A DNA stretch of 64,000 nucleotides, from contig NZ_JAJATX010000001.1 in NCBI RefSeq assembly GCF_020866965.1, positions 227,626 through 291,625 on the forward strand. The letters are read 5' to 3'. The notes under the pieces were generated by a model. The model was given only the letters and a program-made list of their open reading frames with translations. It did no database searches and was not told the DNA's origin. Shown in pieces: positions 47,364-56,504 of this stretch (position 1 is its first letter; each line of letters starts with the position of its first letter). The DNA comes from Microvirga roseola (lineage in GTDB: Bacteria; Pseudomonadota; Alphaproteobacteria; Rhizobiales; Beijerinckiaceae). The translations under genes were made by a program, and so were the position numbers.

Positions 47364-48373
47364 CGAGCTTCCGCTCCGTCCATGGTCACAACGATCTTAC
47401 CAAGCGCCTTGCGGGCGCTCAGGGCTGAGATGGCCTCTCCGGCGCGCTCAAGAGGCACCCTTTCGGAGATGACGGGCCTGATGGCGCCGCGTGCATAAAG
47501 GTCGAGGAGTTCCCGGATATTGGCGGCGTTGGCCTGCGGATCGCGCCTGGCGAAGGCACCCCAGAATACGCCGACAATCTGGCAGGATTTCAGGAGCGGC
47601 AGGTTGAGAGGAAGCTTTGGAATTCCGGCTGGGAAGCCGACCACGAGGAAGCGCCCTTCCCAGGCGATGGCGCGCAGCGCCGCCTCGGAGTAGTCGCCGC
47701 CGACTGGGTCATAGACCACGTCCGCCCCGTTCGGGCCGCAGACGGCCTTGAACTGATCGGCCAGGGCCTTCGCGCCGTCCTTGTCGAGGGGCCCCGACGG
47801 ATAGACGATACTCTCGTCGGCGCCATGCCGTCTTGCAAGCGCAGCCTTTTCCTCCGACGAGGCGGCGGCGATAACCCGTGCCCCCATGGCCTTGCCGAGT
47901 TCCACGGCTGCCAGACCGACGCCACCGGCTGCGCCCAGCACCAGCAGGACCTCGCCGGGCTTGAGATGGGCCCGGTCCTTGAGGGCATGGTAGGAGGTGC
48001 CATAGGTCATTATGAAGGCGGCGGCTTCATCGAATGGCATCGCATCCGGCATCGGAATGCACCGTTCGGCGGGAAGGGCGAGCTTCTCGGCCATGCCGCC
48101 CCAGCCGCAGGAGCCGATCACCCGGTCCCCGACCTTCAGAGAGGTCATGCCTTCGCCCAGCGCCTCGACGATCCCTGAGACTTCGCTGCCGGGAGCGAAC
48201 GGGCGTTCCGGCTTGAACTGATAGCGGTCCTCGATAATGAGCGCATCGGGATAGTTCACCCCGCATGCCTTGACCGACATGAGGATCTCGCCCGGATTCG
48301 GGCGCGGGTCGGGCACGGTTTCCAGTTCAAGCAGACCCGGACCGCCGGGCTGCTTGCTCAGAAGAGCCAGCAT
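47360..48373 (-). CDS. NADPH:quinone oxidoreductase-family MDR protein (zinc-free)
   Basis: 337 residues of the quinone oxidoreductase/enoyl reductase branch of MDR: no structural-zinc cysteines, a Rossmann motif VLGAAGGVGLAAVELGKAMG, and GCGWGG near the active site. Reduces quinones or conjugated carbonyls, possibly an enoyl-CoA step or detoxification. First gene of the eight-gene leftward operon; the promoter should lie in 48374-48635, shared divergently with the thiolase gene. Confidence 0.9.
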   Translation of the reverse strand: MLALLSKQPGGPGLLELETVPDPRPNPGEILMSVKACGVNYPDALIIEDRYQFKPERPFAPGSEVSGIVEALGEGMTSLKVGDRVIGSCGWGGMAEKLALPAERCIPMPDAMPFDEAAAFIMTYGTSYHALKDRAHLKPGEVLLVLGAAGGVGLAAVELGKAMGARVIAAASSEEKAALARRHGADESIVYPSGPLDKDGAKALADQFKAVCGPNGADVVYDPVGGDYSEAALRAIAWEGRFLVVGFPAGIPKLPLNLPLLKSCQIVGVFWGAFARRDPQANAANIRELLDLYARGAIRPVISERVPLERAGEAISALSARKALGKIVVTMDGAEAR

Positions 48374-48635
48374 CCTTCGCTTCCTCCCAAGAAAGCGTAC
48401 CGTTGTTATTGAAGACAGGGTATCGCTCGTGCTGCGAGATGCAAGCCGGTTTTTCTAAAAATAGTGGCGATGAGACTTTTTCCCATATCTGTAAAAGGAT
48501 TTGGGGTGGACAGGAGCATACCGATATTGTCATTAATAGAGTCGACGCGGATGCGGGCCGCTCCGGCCGACTTGCTCCAAGACACTCAAGATCAGGAAGC
48601 CGAACGGCTCCGAACGATCCAGGGAGGATCCCGAT
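48374..48635. promoter_or_regulatory. Divergent promoter region of the two catabolic operons
   Basis: 262 bp between the quinone oxidoreductase and thiolase starts, with an AT-rich core (48450-48535) where both promoters are expected. The thiolase ribosome site is CCAGGGAGGA just before 48636. No perfect palindrome matching the one upstream of the tandem TetR gene is present; I cannot assign operators. Confidence 0.45.
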
Positions 48636-49838
48636 ATGCGCGAGGCTGTCATCGTTTCCACGGCACGTACCCCGATCGGGAAGGCGTATCGCGGGGCTTT
48701 CAATAATACCCAGGCCCAGGCTCTTGGAGGTCACGCCATCGCCGAGGCCGTGAGACGCGCCGGAATCGTTCCGGCCGAGGTTGGCGATGTAGTCGTAGGC
48801 GCAGCGATGCAGCAGGGCTCGACCGGGTCGAACATCGCCCGCCAGGCAGGATTGCGCGCAGGGCTGCCCACAAGCGTTGCCGGCATGAGCATGGACCGCC
48901 AGTGCGCCTCCGGCCTCATGGCCATCGCGACTGCCGCCAAGGAGATTATCGTCGACGGGATCGGTATCGCTGTCGGGGGCGGCCTCGAATCGATCTCCTT
49001 GGTCCAGAACGACAAGGCCAACCGCTACCGGGGGCAGGATCCCGCGCTCGTTGAGAAGATCCCGGCGCTCTACATGACCATGCTCGAGACGGCCGAGATC
49101 GTTGCCGACCGTTACGGCGTCTCCCGCGAGGCGCAGGACGAATATGCCCTGCAATCGCAGCAGCGTACGGCGCAGGCACGGGCCGAAGGGCGCTTCCAGG
49201 ATGAGATCGTGCCGATGACGACGAGCATGATCGTCGTCGACAAGGCCACCGGCGCTGCGTCCGAGCGGGAGGTGACGCTCTCGCAGGACGAGGGCAATCG
49301 GCCTCAGACCCGGCTCGAGGATCTTCAGAGCCTGAACCCTGTCTTCAAAGACGGGCAGCGGGTGAAGGAAGGGCATTTCATCACGGCGGGAAACGCCTCC
49401 CAACTCTCCGACGGCGCTTCGGCGGCCGTTCTCATGGAAGCGAAGGAAGCAGAGCGCCGCGGATTGCAGCCTCTCGGAGCCTATCGCGGTATGGCCGTAG
49501 CCGGGTGCGATCCGGACGAGATGGGCATCGGGCCGGTCTTCGCCGTGCCGAAGTTACTCAAGCAGCACGGCCTGACCATGGACGATATCGACATCTGGGA
49601 GCTCAACGAGGCCTTCGCCTGCCAAGTGCTCTATTGCCGCGATCGGCTTGGCATTCCCAACGAGAAGCTGAATGTGAGCGGCGGCGCCATCTCCATTGGA
49701 CACCCCTATGGCATGTCGGGTGCGCGGATGACCGGACACCTCCTCATCGAAGGCAAGCGCCGCGGGGCAAAATTTGGCGTCGTCACCATGTGCGTCGGCG
49801 GCGGCATGGGCGCAGCCGGTCTTTTCGAAATCTACTGA
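48636..49838 (+). CDS. Acetyl-CoA acyltransferase (thiolase; PimB-like)
   Basis: 400 residues. Thiolase landmarks: nucleophile Cys90 (MDRQCASGL), [16 protein letters not shown] with the catalytic His, and the second Cys in [11 protein letters not shown]. Cleaves 3-ketoacyl-CoA to acetyl-CoA and a shortened acyl-CoA, the last step of the cycle served by the neighbouring dehydrogenases and FadB-like enzyme. First of three rightward genes. Confidence 0.93.
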   Translation: MREAVIVSTARTPIGKAYRGAFNNTQAQALGGHAIAEAVRRAGIVPAEVGDVVVGAAMQQGSTGSNIARQAGLRAGLPTSVAGMSMDRQCASGLMAIATAAKEIIVDGIGIAVGGGLESISLVQNDKANRYRGQDPALVEKIPALYMTMLETAEIVADRYGVSREAQDEYALQSQQRTAQARAEGRFQDEIVPMTTSMIVVDKATGAASEREVTLSQDEGNRPQTRLEDLQSLNPVFKDGQRVKEGHFITAGNASQLSDGASAAVLMEAKEAERRGLQPLGAYRGMAVAGCDPDEMGIGPVFAVPKLLKQHGLTMDDIDIWELNEAFACQVLYCRDRLGIPNEKLNVSGGAISIGHPYGMSGARMTGHLLIEGKRRGAKFGVVTMCVGGGMGAAGLFEIY

Positions 49839-49889
49839 GATCAGGATATAGCTTCGGGCAAACGCGAAGGATCAGGGGAGGAGAGCAGC

Positions 49890-51995
49890 ATGGACACCGC
49901 GGCCGATACGACTTCCGCAACCCGCATCAATTCCGCCGTCGAGTTGGCGCGCGACGGCGACATCGCCGTGCTCACCGTCGATTCGCCTCCCGTGAACGCT
50001 CTCTCGGCTCAGGTCCGCGAGGGCATTGCCGAGGGCATCAGGCGGGCTGAAGCCGATCCGGCAGTCAAAGCCGTGGTGCTGCACTGCGCCGGCCGGACCT
50101 TCTTTGCCGGTGCCGATATCAGCGAGTTCGGAAAGCCGCCGAAGCATCCGAATCTGCCTGAAGTCATCGATATCATCGAGGCTGCATCGAAGCCTGTCAT
50201 TGCCGCCCTGCACGGTACGGCTCTGGGCGGAGGCCTGGAAACGGCGCTCGCCTGCCACTATCGGGTCGCCGTGCCCTCGGCCAAGTGCGGCTTTCCGGAA
50301 GTGAAGCTTGGCCTTCTCCCTGGCGCTGGCGGCACGCAGCGACTTCCGCGGCTCGTTGGCCCCGAGCAGGCGCTCGAGATGGTCGCCTCGGGCAATCCCA
50401 TTTCGGCGAAGGCGGCCAAGGACATGGGTATCGTCGACGAGATCGTCGACGAGAATGCTCTGTTGGCAGGCGCTGTCGCCTTCGCCCGCAAGGTCATAGC
50501 AGAGAGCCGTCCCCTGAAGAAGGTGCGCGATCTCGACGACAAGGTCGCGGCGGCGCGCGGCAAGCCGGAAATCTTCGACGCCTTCCGGAAGGCGAATGCC
50601 CGCAAGTTCCGCGGGTTCCAAGCACCTGAATACAACATCCTCTGCATCGAAGCCGCCGTGAACCTGCCTTTCGATGAGGGCATCAGGCTGGAGCGCGAGT
50701 TGTTCCAGGAACTTGTGAGCGGCGAGCAGTCGGCCGCCCAGCGCCACGTGTTCTTCGCGGAGCGCCAGGTCTGGAAAATCCCGGATATTTCGGAAGACAC
50801 GCCGACCCTGCCGATCAAGAAGGTCGGCGTCATCGGCGCGGGCACTATGGGCGGCGGCATCTCGATGAACTTCGCCAATGCCGGCATTCCCGTAACCATC
50901 GTCGAGGCGAAGCCCGAGGCGCTGGAGCGAGGCCTGTCGGTGATTCGCCGCAACTACGAGACCACGGCCAAGAAGGGCCGCATGTCGGCAGAGGATGTGG
51001 AGCGTCGGATGGGCCTCCTCACCGGTAGCCTCAAGCTCGAGGATCTGGCCGATTGCGACCTCATCATTGAGGCCGTGTTCGAGAACATGGCCATCAAGAA
51101 GGAGGTCTTCACGAAGCTCGACGCCATTGCCAAGCCTGGTGCGATTCTCGCCAGCAACACCTCCTATCTCAACGTGAATGAGATCGCGTCGGTGACGAAG
51201 CGGCCGGAATCCGTGCTCGGCATGCACTTCTTCTCACCGGCGAATGTCATGCGCCTCCTAGAGGTCGTGCGCGGCGAAAAGACGGACAAGAAGGTCGTCG
51301 CCACCGCCATGCAACTCGGCCGCAAGATCGGCAAGGTGGCCGTACTGGTCGGCGTCTGCCACGGTTTCGTGGGGAACCGAATGCTCGAGCAGCGCCAGCG
51401 CGAGGCCAATCGCCTGATCATGGAAGGCGCGATGCCGTGGGACGTAGATCGCGTGCTCTATGATTTCGGCCTTCCTATGGGGCCATTCGCCATGGCAGAT
51501 CTCGCCGGCCTCGATATCGGCTGGTCGCGGGAAACCTCGAAGGGCGAGACAATCCGGGAGATCCTCTGCGAGCAGGACCGGCGCGGACAGAAAACGGGCG
51601 CGGGCTTCTATGATTATGACGAGAACCGCAACGCCAAGCCATCGAAGCTCGTGGAGCAGATCATCCTCGATCTCTCCGCCAAGAAGGGCGTTACACGCCG
51701 CGCGATCTCCGACCAGGAAATCCTGGAGCGCTGCATCTATCCGATGATCAACGAGGGCACGAAGATCCTGGAAGAGGGGATCGCGATCCGCTCCTCCGAC
51801 ATCGATATCGTCTGGATCAACGGCTATGGCTGGCCGGTCTATCGCGGCGGCCCGATGTTCTATGGTGAGCAGGTTGGCCTCGGCCATGTGCTCGAACGGC
51901 TTCGGGAGTACGAAAAGCAGTTTGGGGCCGAGTTCAAGCCTTCAGCCCTGCTCGAGCGGCTGGTTGCAGAAGGCAAGGGCTTCCGCGATCTCTGA
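49890..51995 (+). CDS. FadB/FadJ-like multifunctional enoyl-CoA hydratase / 3-hydroxyacyl-CoA dehydrogenase (PimF-like)
   Basis: 701 residues. N-terminal crotonase domain (~15-200) with oxyanion-hole motifs AGADISEF and LGLLPGAGGTQRLPR (catalytic Glu region). Central NAD-binding VGVIGAGTMGGGI (~311) and HACDH domain (~310-485; HFFSPANVM). Two C-terminal HACDH domains end with the YGWPVYRGGPMFY region. Carries out hydration and NAD-dependent oxidation in beta-oxidation. GGGGAGGAG ribosome site. 51 nt after the thiolase gene. Confidence 0.93.
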   Translation: MDTAADTTSATRINSAVELARDGDIAVLTVDSPPVNALSAQVREGIAEGIRRAEADPAVKAVVLHCAGRTFFAGADISEFGKPPKHPNLPEVIDIIEAASKPVIAALHGTALGGGLETALACHYRVAVPSAKCGFPEVKLGLLPGAGGTQRLPRLVGPEQALEMVASGNPISAKAAKDMGIVDEIVDENALLAGAVAFARKVIAESRPLKKVRDLDDKVAAARGKPEIFDAFRKANARKFRGFQAPEYNILCIEAAVNLPFDEGIRLERELFQELVSGEQSAAQRHVFFAERQVWKIPDISEDTPTLPIKKVGVIGAGTMGGGISMNFANAGIPVTIVEAKPEALERGLSVIRRNYETTAKKGRMSAEDVERRMGLLTGSLKLEDLADCDLIIEAVFENMAIKKEVFTKLDAIAKPGAILASNTSYLNVNEIASVTKRPESVLGMHFFSPANVMRLLEVVRGEKTDKKVVATAMQLGRKIGKVAVLVGVCHGFVGNRMLEQRQREANRLIMEGAMPWDVDRVLYDFGLPMGPFAMADLAGLDIGWSRETSKGETIREILCEQDRRGQKTGAGFYDYDENRNAKPSKLVEQIILDLSAKKGVTRRAISDQEILERCIYPMINEGTKILEEGIAIRSSDIDIVWINGYGWPVYRGGPMFYGEQVGLGHVLERLREYEKQFGAEFKPSALLERLVAEGKGFRDL

Positions 51996-52012
51996 CGGCA
52001 GGACGTTCTTCG

Positions 52013-53005
52013 ATGAATGACACGGCGCCCGATCCCAAGCTTCATGCGCCGCTTGCCTCGCTTGGCGGCACCCGTCCTCCCGCGCCGGTCTGGTTCGAGA
52101 GGGCCCTGGCAGATGCGGCGGAGCGGGGCTTCGTTGAGGCCGCGGGAGCCCGCATCGAAACCCTTGCCTGGGGAGATCGCGGAAAGCCCGGGCTCCTCTT
52201 CCTGCGTGGTAACGGCGCGCACGCGGATTGGTGGAGCTTCATCGCTCCGTTCTTCTCGCAGCACTATCGGTGCGCCGCCTTCTCCCTGTCGGGGATGGGG
52301 AGTTCGAGCCGGCGCGAGCGCTATTCCTTCGATCTGTTCGTCGAGGAGGCCGTGACCGTCGCCAAGGAGAAGGGGCTTTTCGACAGTTCGGTGAAGCCGG
52401 TCTTCATCGGCCATTCGCTCGGCGGCCTCCCGGTTCTCGAGGCTGCTGCGCGGCACGGGGAACGCCTGGGCGGCGCCATCGTCATCGATACGCCGATCTT
52501 CTCGATGGAGCGGCGGCGGGAACGCCGGGAGAAGGGCGCCGCCTGGGAGATGCGCCCCCACAAGATCTATCCGACACTGGACGCTGCGCTGCAGCGTTTC
52601 CGACTCGTGCCGGCCCAACCTTGCGAGAACCTCTTCATTGCCGACTACATCGCGCGGACCTCCCTGATGCAGGTCGAAACGGCGGAAGGGGTAGGGTGGA
52701 CCTGGCGCTTCGATCCGTTTCTCTGGCGCGACTACGAGTGGGAGGATCCGGCTCCGGCCCTGTCCTCCCCGAAGTGCCCCCTGGCCATCCTGCTGGGTTC
52801 CCGCTCAGGCATGATGCACGAGGGCGACATCGCGAGGATGCGTGGGCTTCTGGCCTCTGGTGCGCCGGTGATCGAAATCCCCGAAGCCTATCACCACGTG
52901 CCAATCGATCAGCCGCTTGCGCTGGTCGCGGCCCTGCGCACATTGGTAGAGGGCTGGGCTTCGGCCTCGGGCGCGAAGATTCCGACGAACAGCGGCTTGG
53001 CATAG
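52013..53005 (+). CDS. Alpha/beta hydrolase
   Basis: 330 residues. Nucleophile elbow GHSLGG with catalytic Ser (~137), oxyanion region LRGNGAHADWW, and a C-terminal catalytic His in EAYHHVPIDQP. Probably an esterase, lactonase or thioesterase. 17 nt after the FadB-like stop, so same transcript. It could open a lactone or ester feeding the acyl-CoA pathway (inference). Its last 97 bp overlap the 3' end of the convergent tandem-TetR gene. Confidence 0.88.
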   Translation: MNDTAPDPKLHAPLASLGGTRPPAPVWFERALADAAERGFVEAAGARIETLAWGDRGKPGLLFLRGNGAHADWWSFIAPFFSQHYRCAAFSLSGMGSSSRRERYSFDLFVEEAVTVAKEKGLFDSSVKPVFIGHSLGGLPVLEAAARHGERLGGAIVIDTPIFSMERRRERREKGAAWEMRPHKIYPTLDAALQRFRLVPAQPCENLFIADYIARTSLMQVETAEGVGWTWRFDPFLWRDYEWEDPAPALSSPKCPLAILLGSRSGMMHEGDIARMRGLLASGAPVIEIPEAYHHVPIDQPLALVAALRTLVEGWASASGAKIPTNSGLA

Positions 53006-54192
53006 AGATCTGCGGCGGTTTCCGGCGTAATGCCCGGAACCCACCATTCCAGTTCGACCGAGGCGTTGACCATACTGTCGACCAGATGGGCCGCGACGGA
53101 TGGATCCAACGGGCGGATTGAGCCGTCCACCATGCCGTCGACGGCAAAGCCGCCGAAACGCTGAGCCAAGCGGTCCATCGTGCGCTTTGTCTCGCGCCGC
53201 AGCCCCTCGGGGAGGGCGCTGAATGCTGAGATACGCAGGAGAGGTCCCTGATCTGAGAGCTGATAGGCGATCAGTCCGCTGACTGCCGCACAGAGGCGGT
53301 CCCAGCCGGTCTGACCGCTGACCTCTGCTGCACGCTGGACCTGCCGCACCACGGCGAAGGTCCGTTCGAAGCAGTTCGCCACCAGATCGTCCTTGTTGTC
53401 GTTGTGGTGGTAGAACGACCCTTTCGTGACATTGAGCCGTGCCGAAATTTTCTCGACCGAGGCACCGCGGTAGCCCTGTTCGTTGATGAGGCTGGTTGCC
53501 GAGCGGAGGAAGGCTTCCGGCGAGATCTCATCTGCCGAGGGCCAGGCCATGGGCGGCAGAATGGCGGGTTGCCAGATCGATTGCTGGCCGGCAAGGCCGT
53601 TGATCAGGATGTCGCTCATCCGCTCCGCAACCCGCCCGTAATCCTCGGGCTCGTAGTGATCGAGCCAATGCCGCATGCCGTGCATGACGGAGAGGAGCAG
53701 GTGGGCTCTGGCATTGCGCTGTGCCCGGCTCAGCGGAAGGGCATCGCTCTCGAACAGGCCGCGCAGGTGGCGGAACATCTGATTGTAGGTGCTGAACACC
53801 AGTTCCACATGGGGGCTCGTCAGGCCGCGCATGTCGCTGAAGCTCATGAGAGGCGGCTGATCTCCCGAGGCGCTCTCGGCGAGCCTTTCGACATAAAGCT
53901 GCAGGATCATGCGCAGGCGCGCCTCGGGCGTTTCCGCGCGGAGCGAGGCGGCGATCAGCTCCTCCAGGACGGTGAGGGAGCGCAGGAGACACGCGGTCGC
54001 AAGCTCTTCCTTCTTCCGGTAATAATAGGTGACGCTGTTCGTGACGAGGCCGACATTCTGGGCCACATCCGCCAAGGTGGTCCCCTTCAGGCCCTTCTGG
54101 TTGAAGAGGCGCACCGCAGCGTCCAGGATGGCCTGGCGCTTCTGTTCATAGCGCTTGGTCTGCCGCGGGAGCGCATCGGAGGAGGCCTTCAT
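52909..54192 (-). CDS. Tandem-domain TetR/AcrR regulator (two TetR units in one chain)
   Basis: 427 residues, twice the usual TetR length. The first HTH is at ~17-63 (AILDAAVRLFNQKGLKGTTLADVAQNVGLVTNSVTYYY) with a ligand domain to ~205. The second HTH is at ~225-270 (SATSLINEQGYRGASVEKISARLNVTKGSFYHH), followed by a second C-terminal domain. A single chain may therefore act as a pseudo-dimer. Located between the thiolase/FadB set and the liv-type transporter, it probably represses the surrounding catabolic operons until an acyl-CoA binds (inference). The 3' end overlaps the convergent hydrolase by 97 bp. Confidence 0.9.
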   Translation of the reverse strand: MKASSDALPRQTKRYEQKRQAILDAAVRLFNQKGLKGTTLADVAQNVGLVTNSVTYYYRKKEELATACLLRSLTVLEELIAASLRAETPEARLRMILQLYVERLAESASGDQPPLMSFSDMRGLTSPHVELVFSTYNQMFRHLRGLFESDALPLSRAQRNARAHLLLSVMHGMRHWLDHYEPEDYGRVAERMSDILINGLAGQQSIWQPAILPPMAWPSADEISPEAFLRSATSLINEQGYRGASVEKISARLNVTKGSFYHHNDNKDDLVANCFERTFAVVRQVQRAAEVSGQTGWDRLCAAVSGLIAYQLSDQGPLLRISAFSALPEGLRRETKRTMDRLAQRFGGFAVDGMVDGSIRPLDPSVAAHLVDSMVNASVELEWWVPGITPETAADLYAKPLFVGIFAPEAEAQPSTNVRRAATSASG

Positions 54193-54260
54193 GATCGTTC
54201 CACAATCCCCTGTTCGGGCCGGTCGATAGCCCGATCCGGTCCTGTCCGGCTCCTAGCATA

Positions 54261-54283
54261 CATGTGACATGGTCGCGAGACCA
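54261..54283. promoter_or_regulatory. Adjacent palindromes, candidate TetR operator
   Basis: CATGTGACATG (5+1+5, 54261-54271) abuts TGGTCGCGAGACCA (5-bp arms TGGTC/GACCA, 54270-54283). They lie 69-91 nt upstream of the tandem-TetR start. Two abutting palindromes would suit a regulator with two DNA-binding units; this is conjecture. Confidence 0.45.
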
Positions 54284-54390
54284 CGGTTTCTGGGCCATTT
54301 GGCTGTACCGTTTATTCTAATCCTTCGAATCTGAGCTGCTCGCACTGGCGGAATACTGCAGAATCCATCGGCAACGATCCGTTGACGGCA

Positions 54391-54485
54391 CAAAAAGTCC
54401 GTGCCAATCTTCGATTCAATCAGATGGCGGGGCCAATGTAGCACCGCTGGCGGCGCGGACCAGAAAATCCGTACCGATCATTCGA
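54391..54485. repeat. Pair of imperfect direct repeats 70 bp apart
   Basis: Units at 54391-54414 and 54461-54485 share 15 of their first 19 positions (CANAAANTCCGTNCCNATC) and then both end in TTCGA, the second with one extra base. All four differences are transitions. They lie upstream of livH; possible regulator sites. Confidence 0.45.
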
Positions 54486-54624
54486 GAGGAAACGGTCCGA
54501 GGCTATCGGACGGCCGGAAGCAAGGCAGTCCCGACCCCAGGGCGGGGCCCATCTTCCGCCTGAATGGGCGTGAGTGTTGCGACCGGTTGTCGAGAGTCCG
54601 GCCCCAGGAGGAGGACGCGGCTCC

Positions 54625-55488
54625 TTGAATATCTTTTTTCAGCAGCTCCTGAACGGGCTCACCCTCGGCAGTGTCTATGCCCTCGTGGCCCTGGGACTGA
54701 CGCTCGTTTACGGGATTCTTCATATTCCGAACTTCGCTCACGGCGCCCTTTACATGGTCGGCGCCTATGTGGCCTTCTATCTCGTCGGCGCTGCCGGCGC
54801 GAACTACTGGGTCGCCATGCTGGGCGCTGCGGCTTTCGTCGCGCTGCTCGCCGTCCTGTCGGACCGTCTCGTTTTCCACCGCCTCAGGAATGCGCCTCCA
54901 CTTCATGATATGATTGCGGCTATAGGCCTTCTGCTCTTCCTCGAAGCCGGCGTGCAGGCGATCTGGGGTGCGGAGTTCCATCGTCTCGCGCCGCCTTACA
55001 CGCAGATCGTGCGGGTCTTCGATCTGGTCGCTCCTGCGCAAAGGCTCATCATCATCGCGGCCGCGTTCGGGCTCATGCTCGTCCTCCACCTCTTCCTCAC
55101 GCGTACGCTCACCGGCTCGACGATCATCGCCATGGCGCAGAACCGGGAAGGGGCCTCACTAGTCGGAATCGATGCGACGAAGGTATCCGTCCTGACCTTC
55201 GCCATCTCGGGCGCCCTGGCGGCCGTGGCTGCGACGCTCTTTGCTCCCATCAACCTGGTTTATCCATCGATGGGCCATCTCGTGATCATGAAGGCCTTCG
55301 TGATCATCATTATCGGCGGAATGGGCAGCATTCCCGGCGCCATTATCGGTGGCCTCGTGATTGGCTTCGCCGAGAGCTTCGGCGCCTTCTACGTCTCGAC
55401 GGACTACAAAGACATCATCGCCTTTGCGCTGCTCGTCCTGATCCTGTCGATCCGGCCCCAAGGCCTCTTTCCCAGCGGAGCCCGGTGA
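54625..55488 (+). CDS. livH: Branched-chain-type ABC transporter permease LivH
   Basis: 287 residues, about eight hydrophobic segments with LNGLTLGSVYALVALGLTLVYGILHIPNFAHGALYM, the LivH signature. TTG 54625 is chosen: it is preceded by AGGAGG with a 10-nt spacer and begins at the conserved N-terminus (NIFFQQLLNG); the upstream GTG 54574 has no ribosome site. HAAT-family importers also carry aromatic, dicarboxylic and fatty acids; in Rhodopseudomonas related systems serve lignin-derived acids. The neighbourhood suggests such an acid here. Confidence 0.9.
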   Translation: MNIFFQQLLNGLTLGSVYALVALGLTLVYGILHIPNFAHGALYMVGAYVAFYLVGAAGANYWVAMLGAAAFVALLAVLSDRLVFHRLRNAPPLHDMIAAIGLLLFLEAGVQAIWGAEFHRLAPPYTQIVRVFDLVAPAQRLIIIAAAFGLMLVLHLFLTRTLTGSTIIAMAQNREGASLVGIDATKVSVLTFAISGALAAVAATLFAPINLVYPSMGHLVIMKAFVIIIIGGMGSIPGAIIGGLVIGFAESFGAFYVSTDYKDIIAFALLVLILSIRPQGLFPSGAR

Positions 55489-56504
55489 TGCCGTCCAAAA
55501 CCTTCCAAAAACCCCTGCTCGCAGTCCTGCTGGCCCTAGGTATCGTTTTCCCGATGATCGCGGCGAACGACTACTACATCTATGTGATGTCGCTGGCCTA
55601 CATCATGGCGATCGCGGCCGTCGGGTTGAACCTCATCCTGGGCTATACGGGGCAGCTCAATCTGGCGCATGCGGGTTTCATGGCCATCGGCGCCTACACC
55701 GTTGGCATTCTCACCGTCGACTACGGCGTGCCCTACTGGGCCGCCTTCGCTCTCGCCGGGATCCTGAGCGCCTTTATCGGGTTCTTCGCCGGCCTCATCT
55801 CGCTGCGGCTCAAGGGGCACTTCTTCTCGATCTTCACCCTGTGCGTGGGATTCATCATCTATCTCATCATCGAGAAGTGGGATGCCCTGACCCATGGCAC
55901 CGTTGGCATCATCGATATTCCGGCTCCTACCGGGTTGGGTCCGATCCGCTTCGACAATACCTGGTCGCAATACTACCTCGTGCTGTTCTTCCTCGTGGTC
56001 AGCATGTGGGTGATGAGCCGAATCGTGAATTCGCTGCTCGGCCGGGCCTTTCTCGCCATCCGCAACGGCGAGGATCTCGCCGAGACCCTAGGCATCAACC
56101 TGATGCGCACCAAGGTTCTCGCCTTCGTGCTCTCGACGTTCTATGCCGGCCTAGCGGGCGCCCTCTATGCCGGTTTCGTGCGCTTCATCGGGCCGGGCAT
56201 GGCGCTCGAGAGCCACACCTTCGACATGATCGCCTTCATCCTGGTGGGCGGCATCGGGACCCTGTTCGGCCCCCTGCTCGGAGCGGTGTTGCTCACCTGG
56301 CTCACGCAGTCCCTGCAGTTCCTGCAGGACTACCGCATGATCGTCTTCGGTCCGCTGCTGATTCTTCTGGTGATGTATTTCCCGCAGGGTCTCATCGGCT
56401 TCTACCGGCAGCGGCAGGCAAGGCGTGCGGCAGCATCCGCCAAGGACAGACGCACCCAGAGGGCCGTCGTCGGCACTGCACAGGAGGCCCGCACCAATGC
56501 TTGA
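55488..56504 (+). CDS. livM: Branched-chain-type ABC transporter permease LivM
   Basis: 338 residues, about nine helices with YTGQLNLAHAGFMAIGAYTVGIL and RNGEDLAETLGINLMRTKVLAFVLSTFYAGLAGALYAG, the LivM hallmarks. ATG 55488 overlaps the livH stop by one base (TGATG); a GTG one codon earlier is possible. The basic C-terminal tail extends past the last helix. Confidence 0.93.
   Translation: MPSKTFQKPLLAVLLALGIVFPMIAANDYYIYVMSLAYIMAIAAVGLNLILGYTGQLNLAHAGFMAIGAYTVGILTVDYGVPYWAAFALAGILSAFIGFFAGLISLRLKGHFFSIFTLCVGFIIYLIIEKWDALTHGTVGIIDIPAPTGLGPIRFDNTWSQYYLVLFFLVVSMWVMSRIVNSLLGRAFLAIRNGEDLAETLGINLMRTKVLAFVLSTFYAGLAGALYAGFVRFIGPGMALESHTFDMIAFILVGGIGTLFGPLLGAVLLTWLTQSLQFLQDYRMIVFGPLLILLVMYFPQGLIGFYRQRQARRAAASAKDRRTQRAVVGTAQEARTNA

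Larger units (their letters stand above)
54193..54624. other. 432-bp divergent regulatory region, tandem-TetR gene / liv operon
   Basis: No plausible gene. It contains a palindrome cluster near the TetR gene (54261-54283), an AT-rich block (54298-54360), an imperfect 70-bp-spaced direct repeat (54391-54485) and the AGGAGG ribosome site of livH. Promoters for both directions are expected here. Confidence 0.6.

Noticed and set aside
48399..54320. Shared string GTACCGTT in the two regulatory regions of the acyl-CoA supercluster
   Set aside because: The 8-mer also occurs elsewhere in the window (near 2549) and the flanks do not align, so it is probably chance.
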